Assembly: GCA_017163975.1 (NCBI GenBank)
Contig: JAFFSR010000307.1
Span: 3,740,501 to 3,804,500, forward strand
DNA: 64,000 bases
Direction: 5' to 3'
Source: Anastatus disparis
Lineage: Eukaryota; Arthropoda; Insecta; Hymenoptera; Eupelmidae
A program made the position numbers and the translations under genes. Shown piece by piece: positions 10,849 to 23,291 of this stretch (its first letter is position 1; each line of letters opens with the position of its first letter). The notes beneath the pieces are model-generated. The model worked only from the letters and a program-made list of their open reading frames with translations. It made no database searches and had not been told where the DNA came from.

Positions 10849-11547
10849 ACCAGGAGAGTGTCTGAGTTGCGGGTCACAGATCTTGATGAAACTTCGTGAT
10901 GAGTATTAAGGTACCAAAATATGAGTAAAGCCACAGTAGTACGGTCTAATGCTTCGAAAAACTGGAGTTATGGACGATTATAGTCTTATTTTCAGAAAAA
11001 TATGAAAAAAGAACTCGTAATTGTAGTGTAAATAATTCTGTCTAGAAATGTCTTTAATAAATCCACAATCACTAAAATGAAAGCAGAAAAAGCAAGCTTT
11101 AATTTGCCAGTTTCCGAATTAAAAAATAATAATTAGAACTAAAGTTATGCTTATTTAAAGTTGAGCAGTAAGAGAGTACCAAAAATAGTCTAAATTTTAA
11201 AGAATTGTGATTTTTAGTACTTTTTTTATGCTTAACTTTAAACAAGCATAACTTTAGTTCTAATTATTATTTTTTTATTCGGAAACTGGCAAATTAAAGC
11301 TTGCTTTTTCTGCTTTCATTTTAGTTATTGTGGATTAAATAAAGACATTTCTAGACAGAATTATTCACACTTTAATTAGGAGTTCTTTTTTCATATTTTT
11401 CTGAAAATAAGACTATAATTGTCCATAACTTCAGTTTTTCGAAGCGTTAGACCGTACCGCTGTGGCTTTACTCATATTTTGGTACCTAAATACTTATCCC
11501 AAAGTTTCATCAAGATCTGTGACCCGCAATTCAGATACTCTCTTGGT
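10849..11547. mobile_element. Foldback element with ACCARGAGAGT ends (699 bp)
   Basis: The two halves are inverted copies. ACCAGGAGAGTGTCTGA pairs with TCAGATACTCTCTTGGT, and GCGGGTCACAGATCTTG, AGTTATGGACGATTATAGTC and AAGCAAGCTTTAATTTGCC all have complements in the other arm. The loop is about 70 bp near 11170-11230. There is no ORF. Target duplication is unclear (flanks TA and AA). Confidence 0.8.
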
Positions 11548-11797
11548 AAGAGAGAAACGTTACATTATTAGGCGAGATCGGATATCGGTTATTATATCGC
11601 GTTAGTATCGACAAATATTGACGTTTATGAAAGAACACTTCTGGGTTAACTTTACGTTCCAAAAACCTAGGTAACTCTTTAATATTATTTGCATATCTTT
11701 ATATATAAGAAATATGCTATATGTATAATATATATAGATATAAAAATACACTTATATTTAGTGGCGCCTTACAGTGGCTGGGTAACAGAACTACTCA

Positions 11798-12030
11798 TTT
11801 TTAACCGACTTCAAAAAGGAGAAGGTTCGTAAATGCGATTGAATTTTTTTTTTCTTTATGTCTGTTACCTCATAACTCTGGCATTTCTAAACCGATTCAA
11901 AAAAACTTTTTTTTTATTTGATAGAGGATGTCTGCAGAAAGGTTCCATACGTGTCCTATAATTATTGGACCAATATTCGGTTTGTATGACCAAATTATCA
12001 AATTGAGAAAAACCGGGTGTTTAATTTTCT
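11798..12030 (+). repeat. Dispersed insect repeat with AACCGACTTCAAAAAGGAG head
   Basis: The opening TTTTTAACCGACTTCAAAAAGGAGAAGG, followed by a T-run, TGTCTGTTACCTCATAAC and a phrase on 'accgattcaaaaaaact', matches the pattern of a short interspersed repeat I recall from several insect genomes. The recall is not backed by a search. It has no coding capacity and lies just upstream of the non-LTR element. Confidence 0.4.
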
Positions 12031-12846
12031 TATTTATCTTCCTTACTTCGCCTGCTATACTCTCTTTCTCTCTCTTTCTGTCTTTCGCTTTCTCTCTTCA
12101 AATAAGTAGGGACACACACGCTTTTTTCTGCTCTTGCTTTTTTTTCCTCTTAATAACTTTTTATTACTCTGCTGAGTGGAATTTTTTTTCAGAAAGTCGA
12201 CCCTGGGTGTCTTGAAGCCTTGGCTACATTTTTCTTGCAAGTTGTAACTGCATTTCTTGGACTCTGGGCGATTTTCTGATTCTAAAACATAGATAGTCAC
12301 ACTACTATTTGTTATTTGCTGCTGTTGCTATTCTATCTTTTTATTGGGATTTGCTGCTCGACTTGGTACTCTGTGGAGTGTGGTTAGTGTCTCTGTGTGG
12401 TCATAAAGTTTTAATTGCATTAAATGCAATTGTTTTTATTATTGCATCCTAACCTAAAATTTACTTGATGCCGTCTTGCTTTATTCAATACATGCACAAT
12501 TTTGATACCAGTGGCTCCATCTCTTGCTTGCCTTGCACACTAAATTTTAACTTTTAACTTGATTGGTAAATTGACTGTGAAGTCTCATAGGTGCTTTTTT
12601 TCCACTTGTAATTATTATGAGTTATTAACTGCGTGAAATTCAGAGCTGTATTATTATGCTGTTTTTCCACTTACTGGAAATTATTCACTAAGTTACTGAC
12701 GGACCAACAACTTCATAGCATACATGTTATGCTGCTACTCCACTTGCATATTTATTACTACATCACTACTGTTTCTTTGAGCGCTACAATTTCTTTACCT
12801 AGATTTCTGGAATTTTGATAAATCATTCTAATTTATCTAAATTGAT

Positions 12847-13836
12847 ATGCAACAATTTAATGATATTCTTACTACGATACTTAAGAAGATAAGTAAGCTG
12901 GATGAATTGGACTCAATGGAATCCTCTTTTTGCAATGTGAGCAGTTTACTTACTGTGCTATCTCATAAATTTTCTGTTCTTGAGTCGAGAGTTAGAGCAC
13001 TTTCTATAGCATTCGACAAGCGAATTACTGAGAATGAAGCCAGACTTAAACAGGTCTGTTGCGAGCAGGGAGAGCTGAGGGCGAGAGTTAAGAGTGTGGT
13101 GGCTATTACTACCAATACAACAAAATCTGGAACAGACTCTGCTATTAATATGGATCATCTTAGATCTCTATCACAGCGATGTGATACTTTCAAAGCACAG
13201 CAGCTTCGTATTGAAAGGGCTTCTGATTTGGTACTCGGTGGTCTTGTGCCATCTGAATTTTCTAATCTTAAGGTAGGTGTATCTGCTATCTTTTCTACTT
13301 TGGATGGTAGTTTCTCAATTGAGGACATAGCTTCTGTTCGGCCACTAAGACGTTCTGTTCTTGACTCTTTCACCTCAATTTCTTCTACTACTGCTGTTAT
13401 TTCTGCTGGTACATCATCTGATGTGATGTCCCCATCTACACGGTAGCGTGATTGCTGCTTCTCAACTGTGCCACTACTTGTAACAATGAAGAGTCCTGCA
13501 CTTGCACGTGGGGTCATAGCTGCTAAGATTAAGGCAAGAAGTCTTCGTACTTTTCAGGTTGATGAGAAATCTTTTTCTGGAGCTAAATGCGTTACTACCC
13601 TTTCGCCATCGTTAACCAACATCAACGATTTCCTTCCTCCCTCACTGCATCAGCTAAAGTTGAAAGTACTTACAGAAGCGAAGGACAAGGGACTAAATTT
13701 TCTTTCATTCGTTAAGAATGGAATAATTTTTGCGAGAAGAAAGAATGAGGATGCTTCTACACAAGTTGCTTCTGTCGAGGACGTAGATGCTTTTTTAGCC
13801 AAGGTGATTCTGGTCGGCGTCAGTCCAGCACCGTAG
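12847..13836 (+). pseudogene. ORF1 (coiled coil + FP25K-like RNA-binding domain), one stop
   Basis: A single frame of 330 codons is interrupted only by a TAG at 13444-13446. Residues 10-110 are heptad-rich (coiled coil, trimerisation in related ORF1 proteins). Residues about 125-175 (VLGGLVPSEF...EDIASVRPLRR) and 225-320 (FLPPSLHQLKLKVLTEAKDK, then FLSFVKNGIIFARRK) match the two halves of the FP25K/L1-transposase-like RNA-binding fold seen in insect LINE ORF1. Such proteins bind element RNA in ribonucleoproteins. The stop sits between the two halves. It ends at a TAG (13834-13836), in the same frame as ORF2. Confidence 0.75.
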
Positions 13837-13854
13837 CTTCTAGTACTGGAGTAA

Positions 13855-16718
13855 GTCCACTCTCTCTCTCTTCCACTCCTCTCTAATACATCACTCTCTA
13901 CTAATAACCCTGCTTTATCACTTATTAATAATCATTTTACTGCAAGGAATGGTCTCAGAGTTTGTCATTTCAATGCTAACTCTCTTAGAGCACACATTGA
14001 GATGATAAGACTCTTTCTGGCTTCTCGTCCCTACTTCCATGTTACAGCTGTAACTGAGACCAAGCTGAGTCAAATTGTTGGTGACTCTCTGATAGAGCTT
14101 GATGACAACGTGCTTCACAGGCAGTATCGTAACACAAGAGGCGGTGGTGTTGCTTTATATATTCACAACTCTATTATTTCGCGGCGCCTTTGTTCTTCTT
14201 CTGGTAAATGGAATGGTGAGCCTGGTCTTCCCGAATATCTGTTTTGTGAGGTTAATTCTTTGAACTTGGCCTTACCTATTTTTATTGGTGTAGTCTGCAG
14301 GCCGCCACATGCTCCCTTTTTGGCCAACACAGATTTCATACCCGATTTAACATATATGCACAATTATAGTTCGAAGATCATCCTAGGTGATTTTAACATT
14401 AACTTGTGCGACGATTCTGATGACTCTAAGTTTCTTAAAGGTCTGATTACTGAGAATGCACTTTTCTTGGTCCCTTATGACACAACTCATTACACTTATT
14501 CTTCTGATACCTGGCTTGATTTGTGTCTTGTCGATGCCAACGACATTGCACTCGACTTCTGGAAGACTGACGTATCATTCATTGACGGCCACGATTTCAT
14601 AGCTGCGACTGTTAAGTCCTCTCTCTCTAAACCTATGCTTAGAGACTTTACCTTTCTGGATTATGGGTCTATTGATGATGTTGCACTCCTTCAGTATTTT
14701 CGTTTTCTAAGGTGTGATACATGTTACGGTGATTCCTCTCTTTCTCCTCGCCTTGAATGTCTCTATAACCATCTCAAAGAGGCAATTGCACGATTCGTGC
14801 CTGTCAGAAAGGTCAGGCAGGATAGGGTTCATCGTCCGTGGATCACCTCTGAACATCATCGCTTGATTAATGAGAGAGATCGACTTTATAGATACTACAA
14901 TCGTAATCGACTGCATACTGACTTACTATACTATAGGACTGCTCGAGACAAGGCACATTAGTGCATTGAATCAGCTAAAGTATTATTTTACTATGACAGA
15001 CTATCGGGTATTACGGACTCGTGACAGATCTGGAAAGAGCTCAGGAACCTTGGTATATTTTCTACTGATAATAATTCGCGACATTCATTTCTTATAAATG
15101 AGCTTAATTGATACTTTGGTGGGATTGCGTTTGATCCACTTGCCCTTTCTGTTTCTGAGTATGTGAATACTATAAATGTAGATGAGCCTTATAAGCCTTT
15201 ATCCAGGTTTAATGAGGTTACTTTGGAGAAGGTCAGGATGGCAATATGTCATTCTACTTCTCAGGCTAGGGGGTTTGATGCGGTCCCACAGTCTATTGTC
15301 TATGGGGCGTTTCCAGTTATTGGGCCCTTGTTATGTCGTATTTATAATGATTCGTTTCGTGAGTGTGTTTTCTTCATGTTGGAAAATCTCGTTGATTACC
15401 ACTATCAACAAGGTCTCTTCTCCACGCACTATGGGTGATATACGACCTATCTCCTTATTGTCATTCATGTCCAAAGTTCTTAAGCATCTCGTCCATCAAC
15501 AACTTTATTATACTTGTCCACCAGACATATGTTGGATTCTCATCAGACTGGGTTTTGAACTGGACATAGCACCCAAACAGCTTTGCGCAAGCTAACGGAG
15601 GATATTAGACTCAACATGGACAGACGTTATATAACTATGCTTTTATTATTTGATTTTAGCAAGGCATTTGACACTGTGTGCCATGTCACTCTGCTTCAGA
15701 AACTGACTTCTTTTGACGTCTCACACACTGTTGTCATGTGGTTTGCCTCTTACTTATCTGATAGACGGCAGTCTGTTGTTGACTCTGATGGTAATGCGTC
15801 TAACTTTGTCTCTCTGAATACGGGAGTACCCAGGGTTCTGTGCTTGGATCACTTTTATTCTCCATTTATATTAATGACGTCACTGCCAACATTCGCTCAG
15901 GTGTACAACATTTGATATATGCCGACGACTTGCAAGTCTATGTGCATTTTCCGATTTCTGAACTTAGCACTTATACTAATTTTATAAGTGATCATAATAT
16001 TCTCATTTTGAATTGGGCTTCTTTTAACCATCTGAAATTGAATGTTGACAAAATAAAGGCAATAATTATTAGCTCTTATTTTTACATTAATATGCTGTCC
16101 TCATCACCTGTAACTGGCGTACCGTTAAACGGTGCTAATATTAAATTTGAATCCTCTGTTCGTAGCCTAGGTATTTGGTTAGACAGTAAGCTTAACTGGA
16201 GACAGCACGTTACTCAAATGTGTAATAGGTCATTTTCTCTGCTTTACAGACTAAACTTCTTTAGAAAAAGTACTACGTTTGCTCTTCGTATACATCTTAT
16301 AAAAACACTGCTTCCGCTTCTGGATTACTGCTGTCTGGTTTACTGTGACCTCTCGGCTGAGCTCGACCTTAGACTTCAGAGGATCATCAACTCTGGTATA
16401 CGTTACATCTTCAGTGTAGGTAGGCGTGAGCACATCTCTGCTTATAAGGTGTTCTTATCTTGTACTCCATCCTATTTGTATTCTATGTATCAGTGGAGCC
16501 GGCCAATGAGGTTCTTGAGGGGTGATGTGAGATCTTTGACCATTCCTTTTTCATTCACAGAGTATCACCTACGATCATTCCTGGTCACTTCGTCGCGGCT
16601 ATGGAATGATCTTCCTGCGACCTTACGCAACTCATCCTCACTCACGACATTCAAAACATCTTCATTTGCACACTACTTTGCCTTGGAGAGTGGACCTCTG
16701 CTTCATGCTAATTTATAA
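13855..16718 (+). pseudogene. ORF2 endonuclease-reverse transcriptase, frameshifted
   Basis: Open from 13855 without an ATG until 14002. The endonuclease region shows CHFNANSL, VTETKLS, RGGGVALYI, ILGDFNINL and DGHDFI, matching the AP-endonuclease motifs that nick target DNA. The RT region shows ARGFDAVPQS, DIRPISLLS, FDFSKAFDTVCH, LGSLLFSIYINDV and the catalytic YADDLQVYV (about 15918). The C-terminal tail has WNDLPATLR. Breaks: TAG at 14959-14961, a TGA near 15022, TAA near 15098, frameshifts near 15370, 15560 and 15830. The fragments 14002-14961, 15163-15438, 15583-15915 and 15840-16718 are all parts of this one gene. Confidence 0.85.
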
Positions 16719-16885
16719 AACTGTTTTATATTGTATTAATTTTATTGCTGTAGAGTTTATTTTATTGTTATATTTGCTTGATGACTGTTTTTCTTCACTG
16801 CTTATTTTTATTATTGTGCTTGATACTATTTTCATTTATTCTTATGTATTACTGTAATTAATTGTACAAAATAATGTACATATAA

Positions 16886-16990
16886 TAAATTTGGTCATCT
16901 ATCTATCTCTGTCTCTCTGTCTGTCTCTCTCTCTCTCTGTGTCTCTCTCTCTCTCATTCCCCCTCTCTTTCTCCCTCTCTTACCTAACCT
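16886..16990 (+). repeat. TATC/TCTC microsatellite tail
   Basis: A run of CTATCTATCTCTGTCTCTCTGTCT grading into (CT)n directly follows the non-LTR element. It is either the element's own 3' tail or a microsatellite seeded by it. Confidence 0.75.
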
Positions 16991-17073
16991 TGAATATGTA
17001 TACATGCACACACAACGACACTGTGCCGTTGAGCTTTCTCTCTTTCCTCCTATACATTGCTTGGTATACTGCG

Positions 17074-17162
17074 TATGAATTAATAATGAGAGTTAGGCGT
17101 AATAAGTTGCATGCCTAATGCATGCATTATGAATTAATAATGAGAGTTAAGCGTAATTAGTT
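17074..17162 (+). repeat. Short tandem duplication, 55-bp period
   Basis: ATGAATTAATAATGAGAGTT plus AGGCGTAATAAGTTG at 17074-17110 recurs at 17129-17162 with one substitution and one indel. A CATGCCTAATGCATGC palindrome lies between them. Confidence 0.7.
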
Positions 17163-17329
17163 GGTCTACCTATATTTGCGCTTTTAGTAAGGGAATTCAC
17201 TAAAAAATAGAATATAACAATTTTTTAACAAACAAAACCAATTTAAAAAAATTTTAATGAAAAAAAATCGACTTTAAGCACATTGAACAAAAACAAAATT
17301 GGTAAAAAAAATATAAAGCAATAAATTAA

Positions 17330-17337
17330 ATATATAT

Positions 17338-17384
<47 letters not shown>
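17330..17384. repeat. (AT)n microsatellite at the errantivirus left edge
   Basis: About 45 bases of alternating AT. A second (TA)n tract lies just beyond the other end of the errantivirus (25433-25487). Errantiviruses prefer TATA/alternating targets, so the element may have inserted into one AT tract. Confidence 0.85.
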
Positions 17385-17385
<1 letters not shown>

Positions 17386-17386
<1 letters not shown>

Positions 17387-17815
17387 GTTCAATTGAACTT
17401 ATCTTTATTTCTCCTTCTTAACCTTTAGTACAGTAATTTTAGGCGAAGCGTAGCCTTAGACGGTAAGTATGAAATTAAGCTGGCGAGCTAAAGACTCTTG
17501 GGTTTTTATACTATGGTAAAAGATAGTTGCATTCTTTCGTATATATGATATTATTGATATCTTCATAATTTCAGTTAAATTATTTAATTGAATTAAAGAT
17601 TAAATTTTGCATGTGATATAGTTTAGAGTTCGATCGCCTCTTGTGCGTCGCATTCTCGTGTGTCGTATTCTCGCGAATGTATAACGTTATCGTTTGCTAT
17701 CGCAGTTTCGAGGTAGAAGACTTGACATATGATCCACACGGAGTTCAATCATTCTTGATTATGATGCGCAAGATGAATATAAGTATGAATGTGCTATGAA
17801 TGTTTGTCTTTGTTT
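17386..17815 (-). repeat. Probable 3' LTR of the errantivirus
   Basis: Non-coding DNA between the (AT)n tract and a polypyrimidine stretch (CGCCCTTCCTT near 17820, a polypurine tract on the minus strand), as expected for a 3' LTR. It shares only weak similarity with 25206-25350 (GTTCAATT...CTTTATTT; GTAATTTTAGG). The remaining 17816-18027 is non-coding, and I recognise nothing in it. Confidence 0.4.
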
Positions 17816-18027
17816 ACACGCCCTTCCTTAAAATTTTTCGTACCGAAAAATTATAGTAAATTGTCAAATAATGGAGGAATCAGGTGAGTTTTGGGTGTAT
17901 AAGAAGAGGATACTGAAGGTTGTATTGAGGAAACGTTCGCAGCAGTGGTAATGTTGGCACAATGATTGTAAGTTACTGTAGGTCCGAGTCGTTTAGTGTG
18001 ACAACAGCAAAAATTATTCAATCTTGC

Positions 18028-19740
18028 CTAAAGATAGGAAATGATTATTATTATTACTTTGTGTATGTTTAACAAATACCCGATAAAGGCAGCAATCATA
18101 GAGAGAGCTGCGTATCCCGAATAATGAAGATAATCTATTGCAGTTGAAATAAAAGAATGATTTCGTCTTTGTAATGTTAGTCTTTCAATTTCGTCTTGTA
18201 TCTGTTCTAAGTTGTAAGCATGACTTCTTAGGCTACCGAGGTCATGTTCTGAAAACGCCAATAGACGAAGAGTTATATTCAAGTTATCTTCATATAGTTT
18301 ATTAAGTGTTAAGTTTAAAAGTGTGGTTGTATATGTAGTAGAGTTATGCAAAGTATGTAAATAATATGCTGTATTGGATATAAAACATTTATCATCAAGC
18401 TTCACAATACTAGCTTGTGATATCGTTATATCTTTCTTAAAATTTTTACAAAATACGCTGAATAAAATTTCTTTTATAGGGGCAGTATAAAATTTATCAT
18501 TTTCTATACGTTTTACAAAATCATAAGTTAATGGAAAATAATGTTCTTTACATTTGCTCGTGTTATTCAATAATATTCTATCGCAAGCGGATAATGAGTC
18601 TATTAGCCTAGGTAAGACTTGTAGTTTACATATTTTTGCATTGCCAAGTAGATTATAATCATTTATACTCGATAAGGTCGTATATTTTCATATATCATAG
18701 ATTGTTAGTACATATTGATTGGTTATGTCTAATATTGCCGTGTTTCCAAACCGTCTTTCGATAGGTAAAGGTTCGTATTCAAGGATTTTATACAGATCAT
18801 TTTGGATAATGGGATATTTAGTTACTATTACGAGTCCGTCTGTCTTAATGTATGATGTAAACGTCATAACTTGTAATATTGAAAAATAGTTTTTCATTGT
18901 CGGTGTTATTAACATATCATCGTATTGCTGCTTTTTATATAAACTTTGTAGACCATTTATTAAAATTTCGAGTTTTTATAATGCAGGTGATAATATTCCA
19001 TTTCTTGCTATATTTATAGAATTGAATAGGTCTGTTATATAGGCCTCGTACTCCTCTAGCGATGCATCAATTTCTTGCAGACTAAGTAATACAATTTGGT
19101 TGCCTTGATACTTGTTAAGCATTGTTGATATTCCAAGACTCCAGTTTATCAATTCATCTTCATTTTCTTTGAATATATAGAATTCTTTTGTAAACGAATC
19201 AAAGGTCTCTTTCATATACAATGTTTGATTTTTAATTGCTACTAGCGAGTCTTCTGTATGTTTATATAGCTTGTCTATCTCTTGATTTATAGAATTGGCA
19301 TCATCAGAATTTAAGGTACCAAACAAGAATTTGCTGGCTGTTCCTACAAAGTTGAATAATCCTCTCTTCTTTCTGTTGCGCTCTGAATGTAAAAATAAAG
19401 ATAATCTTGCGAATAGTTCATCTAGACGTTTTTCTTGATGCATTATGAAATCTTTTGCAGTACAGTGAACATCATTACATACTTCTTTGATTCTTATTAA
19501 TCTGTTCTGCATTTCTATTTTATTTTGTATAAGGGATGTAAGATTTATGTAATTAACAATAGTCCAAGTATCTTCGAACACATAAGCAGTTCCGTAATTT
19601 TTCTGTAATACTGGTATATTAGCTGGTGTAATTTCTATGTCTGCTTTGTAGTGATGAAATGTATCAATCAACATGACTGTTGATATGATTATCGCCTTCA
19701 TCTGTAACAAAGAAGGGATTCGAGATAAGCGTGATCTCAT
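18028..19740 (-). pseudogene. env: Envelope glycoprotein gene (errantivirus), broken
   Basis: Encodes the fusion-type envelope protein that makes errantiviruses virus-like. The 5' part (18976-19740) has a hydrophobic signal-like stretch after an internal Met. About residue 130 there is a basic RKKRG furin-type site, followed by a hydrophobic, Gly/Phe-rich fusion-peptide-like segment and a heptad-rich helix. The middle (18688-18915) and 3' part (18028-18570) follow after stops or frameshifts at about 18976-18960 and 18680-18580. The last 40 residues hold a strong transmembrane segment with a short tail. It lies downstream of pol and in related elements is made from a spliced RNA. As it stands it cannot give a full-length protein. 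Confidence 0.8.
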
Positions 19741-19766
19741 TAAAATGTCGCTCGAGAATTTTAGTT

Positions 19767-21006
19767 TTAAATAAAAGCTGGACTTTCATTATTTACTGTG
19801 AGAATTGTTGCTGACCCTGTAAATCCGCGCAATGTTCTGAAATTTACCCTATCCCCTGGTTGTGTGTTTATTCTTGAAGTCTGTCTGTTATCTACTGTGT
19901 TTTTATTCATATCCGTTTGTCTTTGTATATTTTCTTTCACTTCTTTTGCTTTCTTTGTATTTACTCCCGGTCGTTCATTTAGTGAATTTGACTTGTCATG
20001 ATTCCAATTTTCTTTAGGTAAGATTCGTCCAAAGAATAATTCATAAGGTGTATATTTTGTAGTAGGGTGTATTGTTCTATTATAAGCAGTAATGATTGGG
20101 TAAAAGCTTTTATTGTTCGAGACCACTTCAATTATTCTTTTCTTTAAGGTCCCTATAAGTTTTTCTACTATACCGTTTGATTGTGGATGTAATAGACTTG
20201 TTGGTATATATTCTATGTTTTTCTAATAAATTTTAAAATGCCCTTGATGTAAACGTAGCTGCATTGTCACTTATTATTTTCTTTGGTATTCCCCATTTAC
20301 TCATTGAATCTTCCATAGATTACGTAGTTTAATCTAGATTATTCAATTAATAAACTTTAGCATATCGTGAAAGCGCTTCTATAATAAAAAGTAATTTTAT
20401 TCCCTTTTCTTCAGCATGATCTATATACCATAATTTGTTGATTTCTTTTGGCGCGTTTATGATAGTGCCTGAAGCCTTAAATCTACTATTAAAATTTCTT
20501 TCTGCACAATATTCGCAGGTATCGATCCAATTTCTAATCTCTTCTGCTTTAGTTTCCTAACAATATTTACGCAGTTGGAACATAGTTTTATCATAAGCCC
20601 AATGAGCTTCGCTATGGGCTCTTGCTATTAATGTTTTTCTAGTCTTTTCACAATCCGCATGAGTCTGTGCTAGACTCTTGATTCGTATTCTTTTTGGAAA
20701 ACGAGCAAGTTTTGATAATAAATCTTGAGCCAAAGTGTTGTCAAAATTTCTTAATTCTATAATTTCTCCTTTATAATTAGGGTAATGACTACGTAAATAA
20801 TTTATTGTTAATTGTATCAATTCTTCATTCGGAGTTAGTATAATGTCTCCTTTACATGCTTGTTTTATTTCTATCTTTCCATATTTAGGTTCCTTTTCTG
20901 TCTGAAAGTATACAAGTGTTATCTCTATACCTCTTTTGGCTGCTATAGTTCTTAAATGGTCTGTAGCATCGAAGAGTTTCTTTCTGTTAAAACCTCTGAG
21001 TTCCAA
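19767..21006 (-). pseudogene. pol: Integrase part of errantivirus pol, broken
   Basis: The N-terminal zinc domain is visible at about 20510-20640 (ARAHSEAHWAYD followed, after a stop, by DTCEYCA: an HHCC arrangement). The core keeps one Asp in WYIDHAEEKG and a second in KKIISDNAATF. The third acidic residue region precedes EVVSNNKSFYPIITAYN in 19767-20126. The tail (YELFFGR then GDRVNFRT) is the usual C-terminal DNA-binding part. Stops at 20557-20559 and several in 20150-20400, with frame changes, disable it. Confidence 0.8.
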
Positions 21007-21060
21007 TATTTGTCCCGCTGTGTATTGAGACAGTATGTTTCTAAAAACTTGTTTTATGTC

Positions 21061-22609
21061 TTAATTATCAGTATTGTTATATATTATATCACCTTCTATA
21101 GTATTAACGTACTTTATTCGTGGATTTTCTCTTTTTGCAATAAATGCTCGGCTAAGAGTATCGGCATTAGTGTTCAGTTTACCCTTTTTATATTCCACTA
21201 TAGGTTGCAAGTCTGTGATTTTTAACAAAAGTTTAAAAATTCTAGATCCAATTTCTGGTGATTTTGATTTTATGAGACCTGCTAATGGTGCATGATCTGT
21301 TATCAAAATAAAAGGTTTTCCATATAAAAAATGTCTAATACGTCGCATTGCCCATATTGTTGTTAATAATTCCTTTTCGATGGTTAAATAATTTTTTTCG
21401 GCTTGATTGAGTGTTCTTGAAGCATAGGCGCATGGTAAATCTTTTCCTTTTTTGTAATCACCTTGACTAAGAATTGCACTGAGTCCTTCGTTATTTACAT
21501 CTGTTGTTAGTATGAACATCTCTTCCAAACTAGGATATTTTAATATAGACGATGATGTTAATTTCTTCTTTAATATTCCAAAAGCCTTTTCGCATTTATC
21601 ATCAAAGTTAAAAGTGACATTTTTACTCATTAATTAGTTAAGAGGTGCTGTGATTTTACCATAATTTTTAATAAATTTTCTATAATATCCACATAATCTT
21701 AGAAATTGTCTGATTTCCTTTTGATTGGAAGGTTGTTTATAATTTCTTATACGTTCTAATTTATTTGGGTTAGGATATACTCCTTTCTCTGTGATGAGAT
21801 GTCCTAAATATTCAAGTTCTGGTTTTACATATTCGCATTTATCGGGTTGCAGTTTTAAGCCTACAATTCTAAGTCGATCAAATAATATCGGTAAGTTCTT
21901 TAAATATCCTTCAAAGGTTTTTGAGTATACTATAATGTCATCTAAATATACAAAACATAGTTCCTATTAATCCTTGTAATTTTAAATTCATTATCCTTTG
22001 AAATGTAGCAGTTGCGTTTTGAAGGCCCATTGGCATTCGTATAAATTCCCAATGCCCTTTAAGACTAGTTATGACTAGAAAATGGAGTACGCTCTCTGTG
22101 TTCTGGTAAATCCGGTACTTGATAAAAACTTGAGGCTAAGTCAAATGCAGAAAAGTATCTCATACCTCCCAATTGATCAAGGATTTCATTTATTGACGGC
22201 AATGGGTAGTTATCTTGGAATGAGCATTCATTTAATTTTCTGAAGTCTATTACGACTCTATATTTTTGTATTCCTGAAGTATCCATTTTCTTTGGAACAC
22301 ACCAAACAGGTGATACAAAAGGCGAATTTGACTTTGTTATAATACCTTCATTTTCAAATTTTTCTATTTGTCTATTTCCTTATGTAACGATAATGGGTGT
22401 CGATATAATTTTGAAACAACTGGTTGATTTATTGTTAAATCTATACGATGATACGTATTCTTGAGTAATGGTACATTATCTCCTTCTAGTTGAAAGATAT
22501 CATTATATTCTTCAACTAATTTTTGTATTGCTAATGCCTGTTCTCTCGGTAAATGTGATGTACGCGTATTCTCTATAATTAGTTTGTCACGATGATATAT
22601 TTCTGTCAT
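21061..22609 (-). pseudogene. pol: Reverse transcriptase-RNase H part of pol, broken
   Basis: RT blocks in order: an entry domain (22364-22609, EYNDIFQLEGD), YRVVIDFRKLNE and FSAFDLASSFYQV (22065-22286), the catalytic FVYLDDIIVYS near 21930-21970, then GYYRKFIKNYG. RNase H follows (21061-21630) with TTDVNNEGLSAILSQG, IEKELLTTIWA and ITDHAPLAGL, ending NADTLSRAF. Frame breaks lie between the ORF pieces near 22360-22290, 22065-21960 and 21650. The family normally copies element RNA into DNA inside particles. Confidence 0.85.
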
Positions 22610-22950
22610 GAATGTTTGTTTGTTAAATACTTGTTTCCGTAGAAAAATTGTTTCATAAATATTTTGTTCCGGTTCTTGAAATTCTTCTATCTCTATCTTA
22701 GTATTTATTTTTATTCCTTTTTCCGATTCATTAACGATGTTAAGCGTTGTAGCTTTATTTCGTACCGTATATATAGCTGGTGTTATTATATCCTTTGGAT
22801 CGGTTATTATGTATTCTCCATCTAGTATATCTATATCTATCTTTATAAGATCGATCCCTTAATTCACATAAACAGGTTTTTCATTAAACGTGAATTGTAA
22901 ATGGTTATTTTCGGCATCGAAAATTCTTATGTTTTGTTTTTCTGTATCTA

Positions 22951-23241
22951 TCAATGCTTTGTAATGTTGTAGCTATTCTCGGCCCAATAGCCCATTGGCA
23001 TCAAAGGGTATTTTATTGCTTGAAACGTGATATATAAAGTCTTTTCCAAAAACATTAATTTGCATTTACCCAGCATTGTGTGATTTCCGTTGACTATCTG
23101 TATTGTTTGTCTTTCTTCTGGTCGTTGTTTTATAGGGTTACAAGTATTAAGATCCAATACTTTCTCTTTAATGAATATTATATCTGCTCCTGTGTCTACT
23201 AGGAATTTTAATAATTTTCCTCCTGTTCCTGAGTGTCGCAT
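22951..23241 (-). pseudogene. pol: Aspartic protease part of pol
   Basis: The active-site motif FLVDTGADIIFIK sits near residue 12. The flap region (ERQTIQIVNGNHTMLGKC) and a later hydrophobic strand are present, about 96 residues in all. Retroviral-type proteases mature Gag-Pol. It is out of frame with gag and followed by stops before the RT blocks; 22610-22950 contains a linker with broken frames. Confidence 0.75.
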
Positions 23242-23291
23242 CCGAAGATGCCAATGTTTTTCATCTGTTGAAAAGATAGCGTCTCACAATC

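Larger units (their letters stand above)
12040..16890 (+). mobile_element. Non-LTR retrotransposon (CR1/Kiri-like group), degenerate
   Basis: The order is ORF1 with coiled coil and FP25K-like domain, then apurinic-type endonuclease, then reverse transcriptase, then a 3' tail of short ATCT/CTCT repeats. The C-terminal ExHISxYKxF pattern is seen in CR1-related and Kiri/Daphne-type insect elements; clade assignment is inference. The 5' limit is uncertain: the dispersed repeat ends near 12030 and a pyrimidine-rich leader follows. A 3' tail ATAATAAATTTGGTCATCTATCTATC gives a reasonable 3' end near 16890. One stop breaks ORF1, and several stops and frameshifts break ORF2, so it cannot move alone. 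Confidence 0.85.

Noticed and set aside
11928..12300. ORFs of 95 and 81 codons on opposite strands
   Set aside because: Pyrimidine-rich leader DNA of the non-LTR element; no recognisable protein.
20956..21295. Plus-strand ORFs opposite the errantivirus pol
   Set aside because: Antisense shadows of recognised RNase H and integrase coding sequence.
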